The position numbers and the translations under genes are program-made. The notes under the pieces were generated by a model, which was given only the letters and a program-made list of their open reading frames with translations, was not told the origin of the DNA and made no database searches. A DNA stretch of 64,000 nucleotides, taken from positions 1 through 64,000 of the forward strand of contig CAJTFE010000021.1 in NCBI GenBank assembly GCA_910575725.1, written 5' to 3'. This document shows, piece after piece, positions 7,154 to 16,812 of the stretch (positions are counted from its first letter, which is position 1; each line of letters begins with the position of its first letter). This DNA comes from Clostridia bacterium. GTDB lineage: Bacteria; Bacillota; Clostridia; Lachnospirales; Lachnospiraceae.

Positions 7154-8179
7154 CTACTGCTCTGTTTTCAGAACAAAGGTCTGTTCAAAGGTCAGCTTTG
7201 CCATGGCTGCGTCTACTGCCGTGAAGGTATGGGCTTCTTTAAGCTCCTCGCACTTTTCGTCGTAAAGGGTGTCTTTTCGCTGCCGGACGATGGCTTCCTT
7301 CTGGCTGTCTGTGGCTTCCCGGTCAAAGGTGCTTATCATCTGCACTGCATAATAGCCGCTCTCCGCCTCGATAATCTCTGCAAACTCTCCGTCCTTCAGG
7401 GTATCTGCCGCTGCCCGGACGCTTTCTGCCGGGGAACTGCTGTCAGCCCCGTAGGCCGCAGTCGTGGCTGTAATATTTTCCTTTCCCTCTGCCGCCGCAT
7501 TCAAATCGCCGCTTTCCCTGGCTGCGTCCAGAACCTCCTGGAGGGCTGCTTTCTTCTGGGCTTTTTCCTCGTCTGTCAGGGGAATGGTATTGCCTTCGCT
7601 GTCGGTTTCCGTTCCTGTAGTGGAGATAAATGCATAGGCAATCCGCTTTTGTGCCGCTTCCTCATCGGAAACCACGGTATCTACGTCTGTTGTCAGGGCA
7701 TCGTACATCCTATTCTGAATGGTCAGCAGGGTTAAGAGGTGCTCTACGTCTGTCTGCTCTGCGCCCACTGCTTTCTTTAACTGCGGTGTATTGCTGTCCA
7801 GAAATGTTTTTGCCGCCTCTGCGATTGCTCCCTTTTCTTCTTCTGTCAAGACCACCTCATAATTGGGGGCCTCTGCTTCCAGAACGTACAGAAGCTGGAA
7901 CTCGTCCATCTGGCTTCTTTTTGCCGTGTCGCCGTAGACTTCTCCTGTATCCGGCATCTCCTGCTGGTAAATGCCGCCGCCAAGCATGCTTCCGTAATAG
8001 CTTTCCATCTGTGCCTGCTGATAGCGCAGCATCAGGCTGAATTCTCCCAGTCTTATATTGGTTGTCTCATCCAGTACTGCTATGGTCTCGGAAGCGTTCA
8101 GCCGGCTTCCGGAACAGCCTGTCAGTAGGAAGGCCAGTGCAAATATCAGGGATAAGATCCTGCTTGTCCTTTTTTTCAT
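7154..8179 (-). CDS. PrsA/SurA-like foldase lipoprotein 1
   Basis: Exported lipoprotein of 341 residues with lipobox LTGC (Cys22). The layout matches the PrsA/SurA group: a helical N-terminal chaperone region (about 30-165), then a parvulin-like segment (about 180-300) with the late block GEFAEIIEAESGYYAVQM. The peptidyl-prolyl isomerase core is weakly conserved, so chaperone activity is surer than isomerase activity. It is a paralogue of the gene just upstream (8555-9577); both share an STTGT-D-EGN-P-T-EE signature. Expected role: folding of secreted proteins at the outer face of the membrane. Confidence 0.8.
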   Translation of the reverse strand: MKKRTSRILSLIFALAFLLTGCSGSRLNASETIAVLDETTNIRLGEFSLMLRYQQAQMESYYGSMLGGGIYQQEMPDTGEVYGDTAKRSQMDEFQLLYVLEAEAPNYEVVLTEEEKGAIAEAAKTFLDSNTPQLKKAVGAEQTDVEHLLTLLTIQNRMYDALTTDVDTVVSDEEAAQKRIAYAFISTTGTETDSEGNTIPLTDEEKAQKKAALQEVLDAARESGDLNAAAEGKENITATTAAYGADSSSPAESVRAAADTLKDGEFAEIIEAESGYYAVQMISTFDREATDSQKEAIVRQRKDTLYDEKCEELKEAHTFTAVDAAMAKLTFEQTFVLKTEQ

Positions 8180-8334
8180 TTTCTTTGTCTACCTTTCTGT
8201 TTTCTGAAGCTCGTGTAGATTGGGTTTTATGTGAGCTTCTGTTTTTATTCTTTGTCTATTATAATCTGTTTTTTTCCTGTAGGCAAGGATTGTTTTGTGG
8301 GGACACAGATATTTCATGGTTGGAGCTAAACGGT

Positions 8335-8551
8335 TTCATCCTGGGGCGAAACCGGGGCGCGGGCTTTTCCATATTCTGTGTTCGGACGGTTCGCGTACAT
8401 TCTGTCTGCGCTGAACGTACATTACCTTGAAAATTTTTTAGCATTTATATATTTTGGTAATGTTCGTTCAGCGCAGACAGCCTGTTCGCGAACAGCCGGA
8501 CACTAAATATTGGAAAAGCCCGCGCCCCGGTTTCGCCCCAGCCTGGATGAA
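8335..8551. repeat. Palindromic repeat element, copy 1
   Basis: A 217 bp imperfect inverted repeat fills most of the space between the two foldase genes. Outer arms TTCATCC (8335-8341) and GGATGAA (8545-8551) are followed inward by GGGGCGAAACCGGGGCGCGG and its complement. Both arms then carry the core TTCGGACGGTTCGCG / CAGACAG shared with the elements at 22061-22241 and 50265-50344. An AT-rich centre (8423-8458) forms the loop. It ends 4 bases before the stop codon of the upstream gene. Confidence 0.85.
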
Positions 8552-8554
8552 GGG

Positions 8555-9577
8555 TTATGGCTCCGTAAGCAGGACGTCCATGTGTACGGTGTCCCATACT
8601 TCCGTTATGATCTCTAAGGGGGTTTCTTCTCTCCAGGCGGCTACCATTTGTTCACAGTATTCTTCTCTTGCAAGGAATTCCAGTTCTTCTATCCGATCCC
8701 TGGTGGCTGTCTCGTCGTATTCGGATACTCTCTGGACGATGTAGTAGCCTTCCTGGGCTTCTATGACCCCGGACACATCTCCGACTTTCAGTTCCCGGGC
8801 TGTCTGGGCTACCAGCTCGTGGGCGCCGCCGTCTGTGAAATCGTTAAAATATACGTCAATTACGGTATGGGAGATCTCTGCCCCTGCCGCTGTTATGTCT
8901 TTGAGCTCTCCGGCACGGACGGCAAACTGCTCTGCGTCCTTTTGAATCTTTTGAAGCTCTTCCTCTGTGAAGGGGGTCTGGTTCCCCTCTGCGTCAAAGG
9001 TTCCGGTTGTGGCGAAGAGGCAGTAGGTCAGCTTTCCTACCCGGGCCTCTTCCTCGCTGATCTCCGGCTTGCAGTTTTCTTTCAAGCGTTCTGCTGTCTT
9101 TGCTGCCTGCTCATTGTATAGAAGGAACTGCTCCACTGTCTCCTTTGTGGCTCCGGCTGCCTCCAGGACTGCCGGCGTATTGTCCCTCATAAAGGCCTCT
9201 GCCCGTCTTGATACAAAGTCTTTTTCTTCTTTGGTAAGCTCTGCATCGTATTCTTCTGTATGAGCGCACAGCAGATGAATCTCTGTCAGTGTGTTCATCA
9301 CATCCTGCTTCAGAGCCTCCTCCATGGTTTCGGGCTTTTCTTCGCCTTCACCGAATTTTGGCTCCTGCTGCCACATTTTTTCTCCGTAGGTTTCCAGGTA
9401 GGCTGTCTCCCACTGCTCCTGCAGCATTCTTGTGTAAAATACGGCTTCCTCAAGCTCTATTGTCTCGGTTCCCAATGAAGCCACCGGCGTTCCCGTCTGA
9501 CGGGCTCTGCCGCAGCCTGTACACAAACAGAGCAGCAGAATACCGGCCGTCAGCCGCCTTTGCATTGTTCCTCTCAT
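8555..9577 (-). CDS. PrsA/SurA-like foldase lipoprotein 2
   Basis: Exported protein of 340 residues, paralogous to the product of 7154-8179. A signal peptide leads to CTGC (Cys22); the cysteine at -3 of the lipobox is unusual. The helical region (about 40-170) is followed by a parvulin-like block (about 175-295) with VSGVIEAQEGYYIVQRV. The start overlaps the mfd stop by 4 bases (ATGA), so it is coupled to mfd. An internal ATG at 9565 with GAGAGGA in front is an alternative start. Probable role: extracytoplasmic folding. The link to mfd appears to be one of shared transcription only. Confidence 0.8.
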   Translation of the reverse strand: MRGTMQRRLTAGILLLCLCTGCGRARQTGTPVASLGTETIELEEAVFYTRMLQEQWETAYLETYGEKMWQQEPKFGEGEEKPETMEEALKQDVMNTLTEIHLLCAHTEEYDAELTKEEKDFVSRRAEAFMRDNTPAVLEAAGATKETVEQFLLYNEQAAKTAERLKENCKPEISEEEARVGKLTYCLFATTGTFDAEGNQTPFTEEELQKIQKDAEQFAVRAGELKDITAAGAEISHTVIDVYFNDFTDGGAHELVAQTARELKVGDVSGVIEAQEGYYIVQRVSEYDETATRDRIEELEFLAREEYCEQMVAAWREETPLEIITEVWDTVHMDVLLTEP

Positions 9578-12500
9578 TCCTTTTCATCCTCACGCAAAAT
9601 CTGCATCTGCTCCAGAATCCCTCCCACCAGCTCCATGACGTTTTCCTCTTCCCGGCTGTTTTTCACCCTGCGGTACCAAAAAGCAGGCTTGTCGCCGGAA
9701 AGGAAGCGCATCCTTCCTTCAAAGCCTTCGATAAAGGCTGGAAATCCGGCCGGATTAAGCCGGGCCTTCTCGTACAGGTAAAAGCGGATTTCCTCCGGCC
9801 GCTCTCCAATCTCTTTCACGTAAACCCGATGGGCCTTTACCTTCAGATCTGCCACGGCCAGAAGGTTCAGCACGGATTTGGGCGGATCCCCGAAGCGGTC
9901 TATAAGCTCTTCTAACATATCCTCGCATTCCTCTGCTGTCTCGATACCGGCAATCCGTTTGTAGATATCCAGCTTCTGGCTTTCGCTGCGGATATAGGTG
10001 TCCGGAATAAAGGCGTCCAGCTCTACATCTACCAAGGTTTGGAATTCTTCTTCCGAAACAGGAATTCCTTTCTGCTTCTTGACTGCCTCGTTGAGCATCT
10101 TGCAGTAGAGATCATAGCCGACGGCCTGCATATGGCCGTGCTGCTGGGCTCCCAGAAGATTACCGGCTCCCCGGATCTCCAGATCCCGCATGGCTATCTT
10201 AAAGCCGCTTCCAAGCTCTGTGAACTCGCGGATGGCTCCCAGACGCTTTTCTGCTACTTCTTTTAACATTTTGTTCCGGCGGTACATGAGAAAGGCATAG
10301 GCTGTCCGATTGGATCGTCCTACCCGGCCCCGGAGCTGGTAAAGCTGGGAGAGGCCCATGTTATCTGCGTCGTGGATAATCATGGTATTGACGTTGGAGA
10401 TGTCCAGTCCCGTCTCTATGATGGTGGTAGACACCAACACGTCAATGTCCCCGGCTATGAAGTCATACATGATCCGTTCCAGTTCCTGCTCCTTCATCTG
10501 CCCGTGGGCAAAGACGATATTCGCCTCCGGCACCAGCTTCTCAAGCTGGGCGGTCATTTCCACAATGGTGTTCACCCGGTTGTACACGTAGTAAACCTGG
10601 CCGCCCCGGCCCAGCTCCCGGCTGATGGCTGCCCGTACCATCTCCTCGTCGTATTCCATAACATAGGTCTGAATGGGAATCCTGTCCTGGGGCGCCTCCT
10701 CCAGCACACTCATATCCCGGATTCCGATAAGGCTCATGTGAAGTGTACGGGGAATGGGCGTTGCCGTCAGTGTGAGCACGTCAATATTTTCTTTGAGCTT
10801 CTTAATCTTCTCCTTGTGGGCCACCCCAAAGCGCTGCTCCTCGTCAATGATCAGAAGCCCCAGATCCTTGAAGACCACATCCGCCGACAATACCCGGTGG
10901 GTGCCGATAAGGATGTCTACCATGCCCTTTTTCAAATCGGTAATGGTCTTCTTCTGCTCCGCAGCCGTCCGGAATCTGGACAGCATATCCACGCGCACAG
11001 GGAATTCCTTCATCCGCTGCACAAAGGTATTGTAATGCTGCTGGGCAAGGATGGTGGTCGGCACCAGATATACCACCTGCTTATTCTCCTGAACTGCCTT
11101 AAATGCCGCCCGGATGGCTATCTCTGTCTTTCCGTACCCCACGTCTCCGCAGATCAGCCGATCCATGATCCGGCTGCTCTCCATATCGCCCTTTACCGCT
11201 TCTATGGCAAGCTGCTGATCTACCGTCTCCTCAAAGGGGAAAAGCTCCTCGAACTCCCTCTGCCAGACTGTGTCCGGCCCGTATACGTAGCCGTCCTTCT
11301 CCTGCCGGGCCGCATAAAGCTCCACCAGGTCTTTTGCAATTTCCTGGACTGCTCCCCGTACCTTTGACTTGGTTTTTCCCCACTCGCTTCCCCCAAGGCG
11401 GTTCAGCTTCGGCTTTCTGGCATCCGAGCCGGCATACTTCTGTATCATCTCCAGCTGGGTGGCCAGGATGTAGAGATTCCCTCCCTTTGCATACTCGATC
11501 TTGATATAATCCTTCATGATCTTGTCTACTTCTACCTTCTCGATTCCCCGGTAGATACCAAGGCCATGATTCTCATGGACTACGTAATCGCCGATGCTAA
11601 GCTCCGAAAAGCTCTGGATCTTCTGGCCCTCGTAAAGCCTGCGGCGCTTTCGCTTTTTCTTCTCCCTGCCGAAAATATCCGTCTCCGAAATGACGGCGAA
11701 TTTCACCATGGGATATTCATAACCCCTGTGGACGCTGCCGTGGACTACCATGATCTCCGTCTCCCCGACGATCCGCTCCTCATCCTCCGAGTAGAAGCTG
11801 TTCAGCTCCTCCTCCTGCAGGTCGGCAGCCAGACGCTTTGCCCGGGTTCCTGAGGCGCACATCAGCACCACTGCGTACTTTTCCCGTTTCCACCGCTTCA
11901 GATCCTTCACCAGCAGTTCAAAGCTATTGTTGTAGGGATTGACAGACCTAGCCTCAATCTGATAGCGGCCTGTGATATCCCAGCCTGCCAGCTTCTGCTC
12001 CAGCATACAGAGGGCCACGCAGTTTCTCCGGTTCAGACGGGCCGTTATCTCCTCCGTTCCATATAGAAGTCCGGCTTCCTGGGGCAGCGCCTCCCCCCGC
12101 TCCGCCCGGTTGGCCAGGCTCTCCCGGAATTCCTTTTCCACCGTAGTGCCCTTTTCCAGCAGCCTGGCCGGCTCATCCAGGAAAAATACCGTTTTCTCCA
12201 AAGGAAAATATTCCAGGAAGCTCACAGCCTCCTCCTCTTTCTCCGGAATCAGCTCGGCGGCCGGATAAATCACAATCTCGCTTAAATTCTCGATGGATCG
12301 CTGGCTTTCCACATCAAAGCTCCGGATGGAATCGATTTCGTCGTCCCAGAGCTCAAGCCGCCAGGGGTTCTCCTCCGTAAGCCCGTAGATGTCCACAATG
12401 CCGCCCCGGATCGCAAACTGTCCCGGCGCCTCCACCTGCCCGGTGCGCTCATACCCCAGCCGGGCCAGACGATGGCTTAAGGCTTTCGTCTCTACCAGGC

Positions 12501-12927
12501 TTTCCGTTCCGATGGTAAGAATCTCGCCCCTCACTTCCTCCAGAGGCCTGAGCCGGTCCATACATCCGTCAAAGGGCGCCACCACCGTAAGCTGCTGCCT
12601 GGTAAGCAGGGCCTTCAGAGCCCGGATACGCTGCTGCACCAGCAGGTTTCCCTGGATATCTGCATGAAAAAAGAGGAAATCCTTTGCCTGGTATAGCACG
12701 GTATCGTGATCGAAATACCGGCAGTCCTCATAGATTTCCTTTGCCCTCTGTTCACTATAGGTCAGAATCACCCGGAAGGGGAACTCCGCTCCCAGCCCAC
12801 AGGCCATGTGTACCTTCTGGGAATCCATACAGCCGGACAGCTGCAGCGCTCCCCGGTTTTTCTTCAGCTTCCCATAGATCTCTTCATATGCACTTAGCTT
12901 TTTTAACGGTTCCAGAAAAGCTTTCAT
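9574..12927 (-). CDS. mfd: Transcription-repair coupling factor Mfd
   Basis: DNA translocase of 1117 residues that removes RNA polymerase stalled at lesions and recruits UvrA. Domains in order: a UvrB-like N-terminal region with PGQFAIRGGIVDIY (about 168-181), the RNA-polymerase-interacting CarD-like domain with GDYVVHENHGLGIYRG (446-461), and a superfamily 2 helicase motor. The motor has Walker A GDVGYGKTE (594-602), the DEEQ box (695-698) and TATPIPRT (721-728). The C-terminal TRCF domain runs to about 1110. Length matches bacterial Mfd. The start overlaps the pth stop by 4 bases, giving the operon pth-mfd-foldase. Confidence 0.97.
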   Translation of the reverse strand: MKAFLEPLKKLSAYEEIYGKLKKNRGALQLSGCMDSQKVHMACGLGAEFPFRVILTYSEQRAKEIYEDCRYFDHDTVLYQAKDFLFFHADIQGNLLVQQRIRALKALLTRQQLTVVAPFDGCMDRLRPLEEVRGEILTIGTESLVETKALSHRLARLGYERTGQVEAPGQFAIRGGIVDIYGLTEENPWRLELWDDEIDSIRSFDVESQRSIENLSEIVIYPAAELIPEKEEEAVSFLEYFPLEKTVFFLDEPARLLEKGTTVEKEFRESLANRAERGEALPQEAGLLYGTEEITARLNRRNCVALCMLEQKLAGWDITGRYQIEARSVNPYNNSFELLVKDLKRWKREKYAVVLMCASGTRAKRLAADLQEEELNSFYSEDEERIVGETEIMVVHGSVHRGYEYPMVKFAVISETDIFGREKKKRKRRRLYEGQKIQSFSELSIGDYVVHENHGLGIYRGIEKVEVDKIMKDYIKIEYAKGGNLYILATQLEMIQKYAGSDARKPKLNRLGGSEWGKTKSKVRGAVQEIAKDLVELYAARQEKDGYVYGPDTVWQREFEELFPFEETVDQQLAIEAVKGDMESSRIMDRLICGDVGYGKTEIAIRAAFKAVQENKQVVYLVPTTILAQQHYNTFVQRMKEFPVRVDMLSRFRTAAEQKKTITDLKKGMVDILIGTHRVLSADVVFKDLGLLIIDEEQRFGVAHKEKIKKLKENIDVLTLTATPIPRTLHMSLIGIRDMSVLEEAPQDRIPIQTYVMEYDEEMVRAAISRELGRGGQVYYVYNRVNTIVEMTAQLEKLVPEANIVFAHGQMKEQELERIMYDFIAGDIDVLVSTTIIETGLDISNVNTMIIHDADNMGLSQLYQLRGRVGRSNRTAYAFLMYRRNKMLKEVAEKRLGAIREFTELGSGFKIAMRDLEIRGAGNLLGAQQHGHMQAVGYDLYCKMLNEAVKKQKGIPVSEEEFQTLVDVELDAFIPDTYIRSESQKLDIYKRIAGIETAEECEDMLEELIDRFGDPPKSVLNLLAVADLKVKAHRVYVKEIGERPEEIRFYLYEKARLNPAGFPAFIEGFEGRMRFLSGDKPAFWYRRVKNSREEENVMELVGGILEQMQILREDEKE

Positions 12928-13502
12928 TCTTTTACTACCTTTTTATTATACTGATTCATGGCAGCATCCGTATCTCCCTGTACCATCAGCCGGACGGCGC
13001 CCGCGGCATTTTCTATGGCCCAAGCCACCAGCTCCCGATCTTCTCCGGAAAAATGCCCCAGTACATGGTTAACCAGATCCTGTCCTTCTGCTTTTGCCCC
13101 TGCTCCCACCCGGATCCGCAGAAATTCCTGGGTCCCCAGATGAGCAATGATATCCTTGATCCCGTTGTGGCCCCCCGCACTGCCTTTTTTGCGGATCCGC
13201 AGATTGCCGGGATCCAGATCAATATCATCGTAAATCACAATCAGCTCCTGGGTAAAATCCAGCTTATAGTAATCTGCTGCTTCCCGGACGCTGATTCCGC
13301 TCAGATTCATAAAGGTCTGAGGCTTGAGAAGCAGCACCTTCCTTCCCTCTATGACACCTGTACCGCAGATACCTTTGAATTTTTTCGTATTCATACTAAT
13401 ATTATATTGATCCGCCAGACGGTCGATTACATCAAATCCAATGTTGTGACGGGTATGCTCATATTTCTTCGTGGGATTCCCCAGGCCGGCAATCAGATAC
13501 AT
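12924..13502 (-). CDS. pth: Peptidyl-tRNA hydrolase
   Basis: Enzyme of 192 residues that frees tRNA from peptidyl-tRNA dropped by ribosomes. It shows the Pth signature GLGNPTKKYEHTRHNIGF (6-23) with the catalytic His19, plus PQTFMNLSG, the YDDIDL block containing the catalytic Asp, and GSAGGHNGIK. Length is standard. It opens the operon with mfd, overlapping it by 4 bases. The pth-mfd order is common in Firmicutes. Confidence 0.97.
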   Translation of the reverse strand: MYLIAGLGNPTKKYEHTRHNIGFDVIDRLADQYNISMNTKKFKGICGTGVIEGRKVLLLKPQTFMNLSGISVREAADYYKLDFTQELIVIYDDIDLDPGNLRIRKKGSAGGHNGIKDIIAHLGTQEFLRIRVGAGAKAEGQDLVNHVLGHFSGEDRELVAWAIENAAGAVRLMVQGDTDAAMNQYNKKVVKE

Positions 13503-13603
13503 TTCAGCACTCCTATCCTAATTTTTCTGAAGCTCAAAATTCCGTACTTTTTTATACTACAGGAGATCTCCCTATTTTGCAAGGCATAACCTGCAAAACA
13601 ACA

Positions 13604-13630
13604 GGGATGCCGCTGTAAAAACGGCATCCC
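13604..13630 (-). terminator. Terminator of spoVG
   Basis: GGGATGCCG (13604-13612) pairs with CGGCATCCC (13622-13630) around a 9-base loop, 41 bases after the spoVG stop. Minus-strand TGTTGTTTTGC follows the stem. Confidence 0.75.
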
Positions 13631-13671
13631 CTCTATGATTTATCTCATAACACAACTATCGATTGTCCCTG

Positions 13672-13947
13672 TCAGGCTTCCTCTGATGCTTCCAACAATG
13701 CTGCTTCGTATTTCTCCAGAATAATTTTCTGGATCTGATCACGGGTCCCGGAATTGATGGGGTGTGCAATGTCACGATACTCTCCGTCGGCTGCTTTCCT
13801 GCTCGGCATTGCAATAAACAAACCCTTTTCCCCTTCAATTACCTTGATGTCATGTACTACGAACTCGTCTGCAATGGTAATTGACACGACGGCCTTCATC
13901 TTTCCTTCCTTTGCTACTTTGCGCACGCGTACATCTGTGATCTGCAT
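13672..13947 (-). CDS. spoVG: Septation/sporulation regulator SpoVG
   Basis: Small nucleic-acid-binding protein of 91 residues, nearly the full family length. It begins [11 protein letters not shown] and contains [17 protein letters not shown] and the strongly conserved [13 protein letters not shown] (about 62-74). SpoVG proteins bind DNA or RNA and influence sporulation septation, cell division and other post-exponential processes. A strong AAAGGGGG lies before the ATG. It is monocistronic with its own terminator. Confidence 0.96.
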   Translation of the reverse strand: MQITDVRVRKVAKEGKMKAVVSITIADEFVVHDIKVIEGEKGLFIAMPSRKAADGEYRDIAHPINSGTRDQIQKIILEKYEAALLEASEEA

Positions 13948-13983
13948 GTCTTTTGTTTCCCCCTTTAATCAAAGGCTTGAAGC

Positions 13984-14010
13984 ATTACTGTTCACTTTGC
14001 GACCAGTAAT
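13984..14010. repeat. Short inverted-repeat element TTACTG-CAGTAA
   Basis: ATTACTG (13984-13990) and CAGTAAT (14004-14010) enclose TTCACTTTGCGAC. The copy at 61108-61134 has the same arm length and 13-base spacer (TTCACTCCGCGGC). It lies between glgD and spoVG. Confidence 0.5.
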
Positions 14011-14054
14011 CTTGAATCTACTTGTAACTCATCACTACTTTATGGCTCTGTGTG

Positions 14055-15173
14055 CTACAGCACGTACCGCTCATTCTTTTCCACCACAATCTTCACGCCG
14101 TTCTCACCTACATAACGGGAATTGGCGCGAATGGTATCACGGCTTTCCACGATACAATTTTCAATGTACGTATTATCTCCAATGTAAACCTCATTGAGAA
14201 TAATGGAATTCTTGATTACGCAATTGTTGCCCACGAAAACCTTTTTAAAGAGCACGGAATTCTCTACGGTTCCATTGACAATACATCCGCTGGCTACCAG
14301 GGAGTTCTTCACATCCGATCCCGGATTGTACTTGGCCGGGGGGAGATCCAAAACCTTGGAGTATACCTCAGGATAGGTCTTGAAGAAGTACTTCCGGACA
14401 TCTGCCTTCAAAAAGTCCATGTTTGTCTCATAGTAGGATTCCACAGAGGAAATGCTGTTCCAATAATCGGTGGTCCGGTATGCATAGATACGCTTCAGAT
14501 TCTTATAGCGGATCAGAATATCCCTTACGAAGTCATACCGCTCTTCCTGGGCGCATTTCTCAATCAGCTCAATGAGCTGTCTTCTGCGGATCACATAGAT
14601 TCCGCAGGAAATGGTGTTCGTCTGGGCCTCAATGGGCTTCTCCTCGAAGTCCAGAATTCTCCCTTCCTCGTCGGTCTTCAGCACGCCGAACCGAGAGGTA
14701 TCGGCATCTGCCGGAAGCTCCTTGCAGACAACGGTAATGTCCGCCTTCTTATCTATATGGTACTCCAGCACCTTATTGTAATCCATCTTGTAGACTGCGT
14801 CGCCGGATGCAATCACTACATAAGGCTCATGGCTTTTCTTAAGCCAGTCCAGATTCTGATAGATGGAATCCGCCGTTCCCCGATACCAGGAGTTATTGTC
14901 TGCGGTAATCGTGGGAGTAAAGATATAAAGTCCTCCCTGCTTTCTTCCGAAGTCCCACCATTTTGAGGAGCTCAAATGCTCATTGAGGGAGCGCGCGTTA
15001 TACTGTGTGAGCACTGCCACTCTCTGGATATGAGAGTTGGACATATTGCTAAGCGCAAAGTCAATGCCCCGGTAGCTTCCGGCCACCGGCATCGCCGCAA
15101 CTGCTCTCTTATTGGACAGCTCTCTCATTCTGTGATTATTACCGCCTGCCAGTACAATTCCAATCGCTCTCAT
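14055..15173 (-). CDS. glgD: Glucose-1-phosphate adenylyltransferase subunit GlgD
   Basis: Protein of 372 residues with a nucleotidyltransferase domain (about 1-240) and a left-handed beta-helix C-terminus (about 275-372, hexapeptide stretches such as SGCIVNGTVENSVL). The N-terminal loop reads VLAGGNNHRMREL, differing from the GGxGxRL of the catalytic subunit, as is typical for GlgD. In Firmicutes it pairs with GlgC to make ADP-glucose for glycogen, raising activity of the complex. Its ATG overlaps the glgC stop (TAATG), so subunits are made in balanced amounts. No glycogen synthase gene is adjacent. Confidence 0.93.
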   Translation of the reverse strand: MRAIGIVLAGGNNHRMRELSNKRAVAAMPVAGSYRGIDFALSNMSNSHIQRVAVLTQYNARSLNEHLSSSKWWDFGRKQGGLYIFTPTITADNNSWYRGTADSIYQNLDWLKKSHEPYVVIASGDAVYKMDYNKVLEYHIDKKADITVVCKELPADADTSRFGVLKTDEEGRILDFEEKPIEAQTNTISCGIYVIRRRQLIELIEKCAQEERYDFVRDILIRYKNLKRIYAYRTTDYWNSISSVESYYETNMDFLKADVRKYFFKTYPEVYSKVLDLPPAKYNPGSDVKNSLVASGCIVNGTVENSVLFKKVFVGNNCVIKNSIILNEVYIGDNTYIENCIVESRDTIRANSRYVGENGVKIVVEKNERYVL

Positions 15174-16444
15174 TATCTGTCACCTGCCTTTATCAATGTC
15201 TCGCCGCTCTCCAGAACGCCTTCCTTGTAATCATCCGGCGTGGTATCTCCGGAAATTGCCGTATTCTTTCCGATCTTTACATTCGGCGGTATATAGGAGT
15301 TCTCCCCGATGGTCACAAGCCCGAAGGAATAGATCTTCGGCTGTACCTTGTTGGGAATGTCCTCCCCGATTCCCAGGACAACGCCGTCGGAAATCTCCAC
15401 CTCTTCGGCGATGATCGCCTTGTCAATGGTGCAGTTTTCCCCGATATCCGTGTTCTTCATAATGATGGAATCCCGGACAACCGTGCCCTTGCCCACCGTT
15501 ACGCCGGAACCGATAACGGAATTGTACACATCACCGTAGATCTCCGAGCCTCCGCTGATGATGCTGCGCTCAATCTTGGAATCCGTAGAAATGTACTGAG
15601 GCGGAACCGCATCGCTCTTTGTGTAAATCTTCCAGAATTCCTCATACAAGTTGAACTCCGGAATGATGTCGATGAGCTCCATATTCGCCTCCCAGTAGGA
15701 GCCTAAGGTTCCTACATCCTTCCAGTAGCCATTGAACTCATAGGCAAAAAGACGGTTGCCGTTCTCATGGCAGTAAGGAATAATATGTTTTCCAAAGTCG
15801 CAGCTCTGCTGGCTGGACATCTCAATCAGGGCATTGCGCAGAATCTTCCAGCTGAAAATGTAGATTCCCATGGATGCCAGATTACTTCTGGGATGCTCGG
15901 GCTTCTCCTCAAACTCCGTAATCCGGTTGTCACCGTCCGTGATCATAATGCCGAAACGGCTTGCCTCCTCCATCGGCACCGGCATAACAGCAATCGTTAC
16001 ATCCGCATTATTCTCCTTATGGAAATCAAGCATCACTTCATAGTCCATCTTATAGATGTGGTCGCCGGACAGGATCAGTACATATTCCGGATTGTAGGTA
16101 TCAATATAATCCAGGTTCTGATAAATGGCGTTGGCCGTACCCGTGTACCACTCGCTGTTGGTGCTCTTCTCGTAGGGAGGCAGAACCGTAACGCCGCCGA
16201 TATTCCGATCCAGATCCCAGGGCATTCCGATTCCAATGTGGGTATTCAGGCGCAGAGGCTGATACTGTGTCAGCACACCAACCGTGTCAACACCTGAATT
16301 GATACAATTACTTAATGGGAAGTCAATAATCCTGTACTTGCCGCCAAAGGAAACGGCCGGTTTTGCAACCTTGGCGGTCAGTACCCCAAGACGGCTTCCC
16401 TGGCCGCCTGCCAAAAGCATGGCAATCATTTCTTTCTTAATCAC
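15173..16444 (-). CDS. glgC: Glucose-1-phosphate adenylyltransferase GlgC
   Basis: Catalytic subunit of 423 residues that makes ADP-glucose from ATP and glucose-1-phosphate, the committed step of glycogen synthesis. Motifs are the nucleotide loop AGGQGSRL (12-19) with [46 protein letters not shown] and YWKDVGT. A beta-helix domain occupies about 295-405. It leads the glgC-glgD operon from a strong extended -10 promoter at 16487-16515. Confidence 0.96.
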   Translation of the reverse strand: MIKKEMIAMLLAGGQGSRLGVLTAKVAKPAVSFGGKYRIIDFPLSNCINSGVDTVGVLTQYQPLRLNTHIGIGMPWDLDRNIGGVTVLPPYEKSTNSEWYTGTANAIYQNLDYIDTYNPEYVLILSGDHIYKMDYEVMLDFHKENNADVTIAVMPVPMEEASRFGIMITDGDNRITEFEEKPEHPRSNLASMGIYIFSWKILRNALIEMSSQQSCDFGKHIIPYCHENGNRLFAYEFNGYWKDVGTLGSYWEANMELIDIIPEFNLYEEFWKIYTKSDAVPPQYISTDSKIERSIISGGSEIYGDVYNSVIGSGVTVGKGTVVRDSIIMKNTDIGENCTIDKAIIAEEVEISDGVVLGIGEDIPNKVQPKIYSFGLVTIGENSYIPPNVKIGKNTAISGDTTPDDYKEGVLESGETLIKAGDR

Positions 16445-16486
16445 GTAATCACCTCTTGTTGTAATGTTAGTTCGTCTACATTACGA

Positions 16487-16515
16487 ATTATACCATATTC
16501 CTTGTAAATAGTGAA
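16487..16515 (-). promoter_or_regulatory. Promoter of glgC-glgD
   Basis: Minus-strand TTCACT (16515-16510), 17-base spacer, consensus TATAAT (16492-16487) with TG one base upstream (extended -10). Confidence 0.75.
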
Positions 16516-16734
16516 CATGTTTTTGCAAAAATATGAAATTATTTTAAACATTTTGCGACAAGTTTTTCACAATGTCCCCGGCATTTTATCCACATTATCT
16601 TAATTTGGCAGCTATTTCTTGTTAAATTTTGTTCTTTTCTGAATTTTTTCTACATTTTTAAATCAATTCAAGCCTGTCTGCCCACTTCACCGCCCCCACT
16701 ACTGAACAACTGCATATTTTTCTTATATAATTCT

Positions 16735-16762
16735 TTGCTTTTTCATAAAATAAGGTTATACT
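16735..16762 (+). promoter_or_regulatory. Promoter of murC
   Basis: TTGCTT (16735-16740), 16-base spacer, TATACT (16757-16762), about 50 bases before the chosen murC start. The AT-rich stretch 16516-16734 between this promoter and the divergent glgC promoter shows no gene. Confidence 0.6.
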
Positions 16763-16812
16763 GATAAAAAGAAACAAGATTGAAGATTATAAAAGGACAG
16801 GATGTGTATCTG

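Noticed and set aside
8259-8744. Short open frames inside the palindromic repeat
   Set aside because: They exist on both strands because the repeat is self-complementary. None has a ribosome site.
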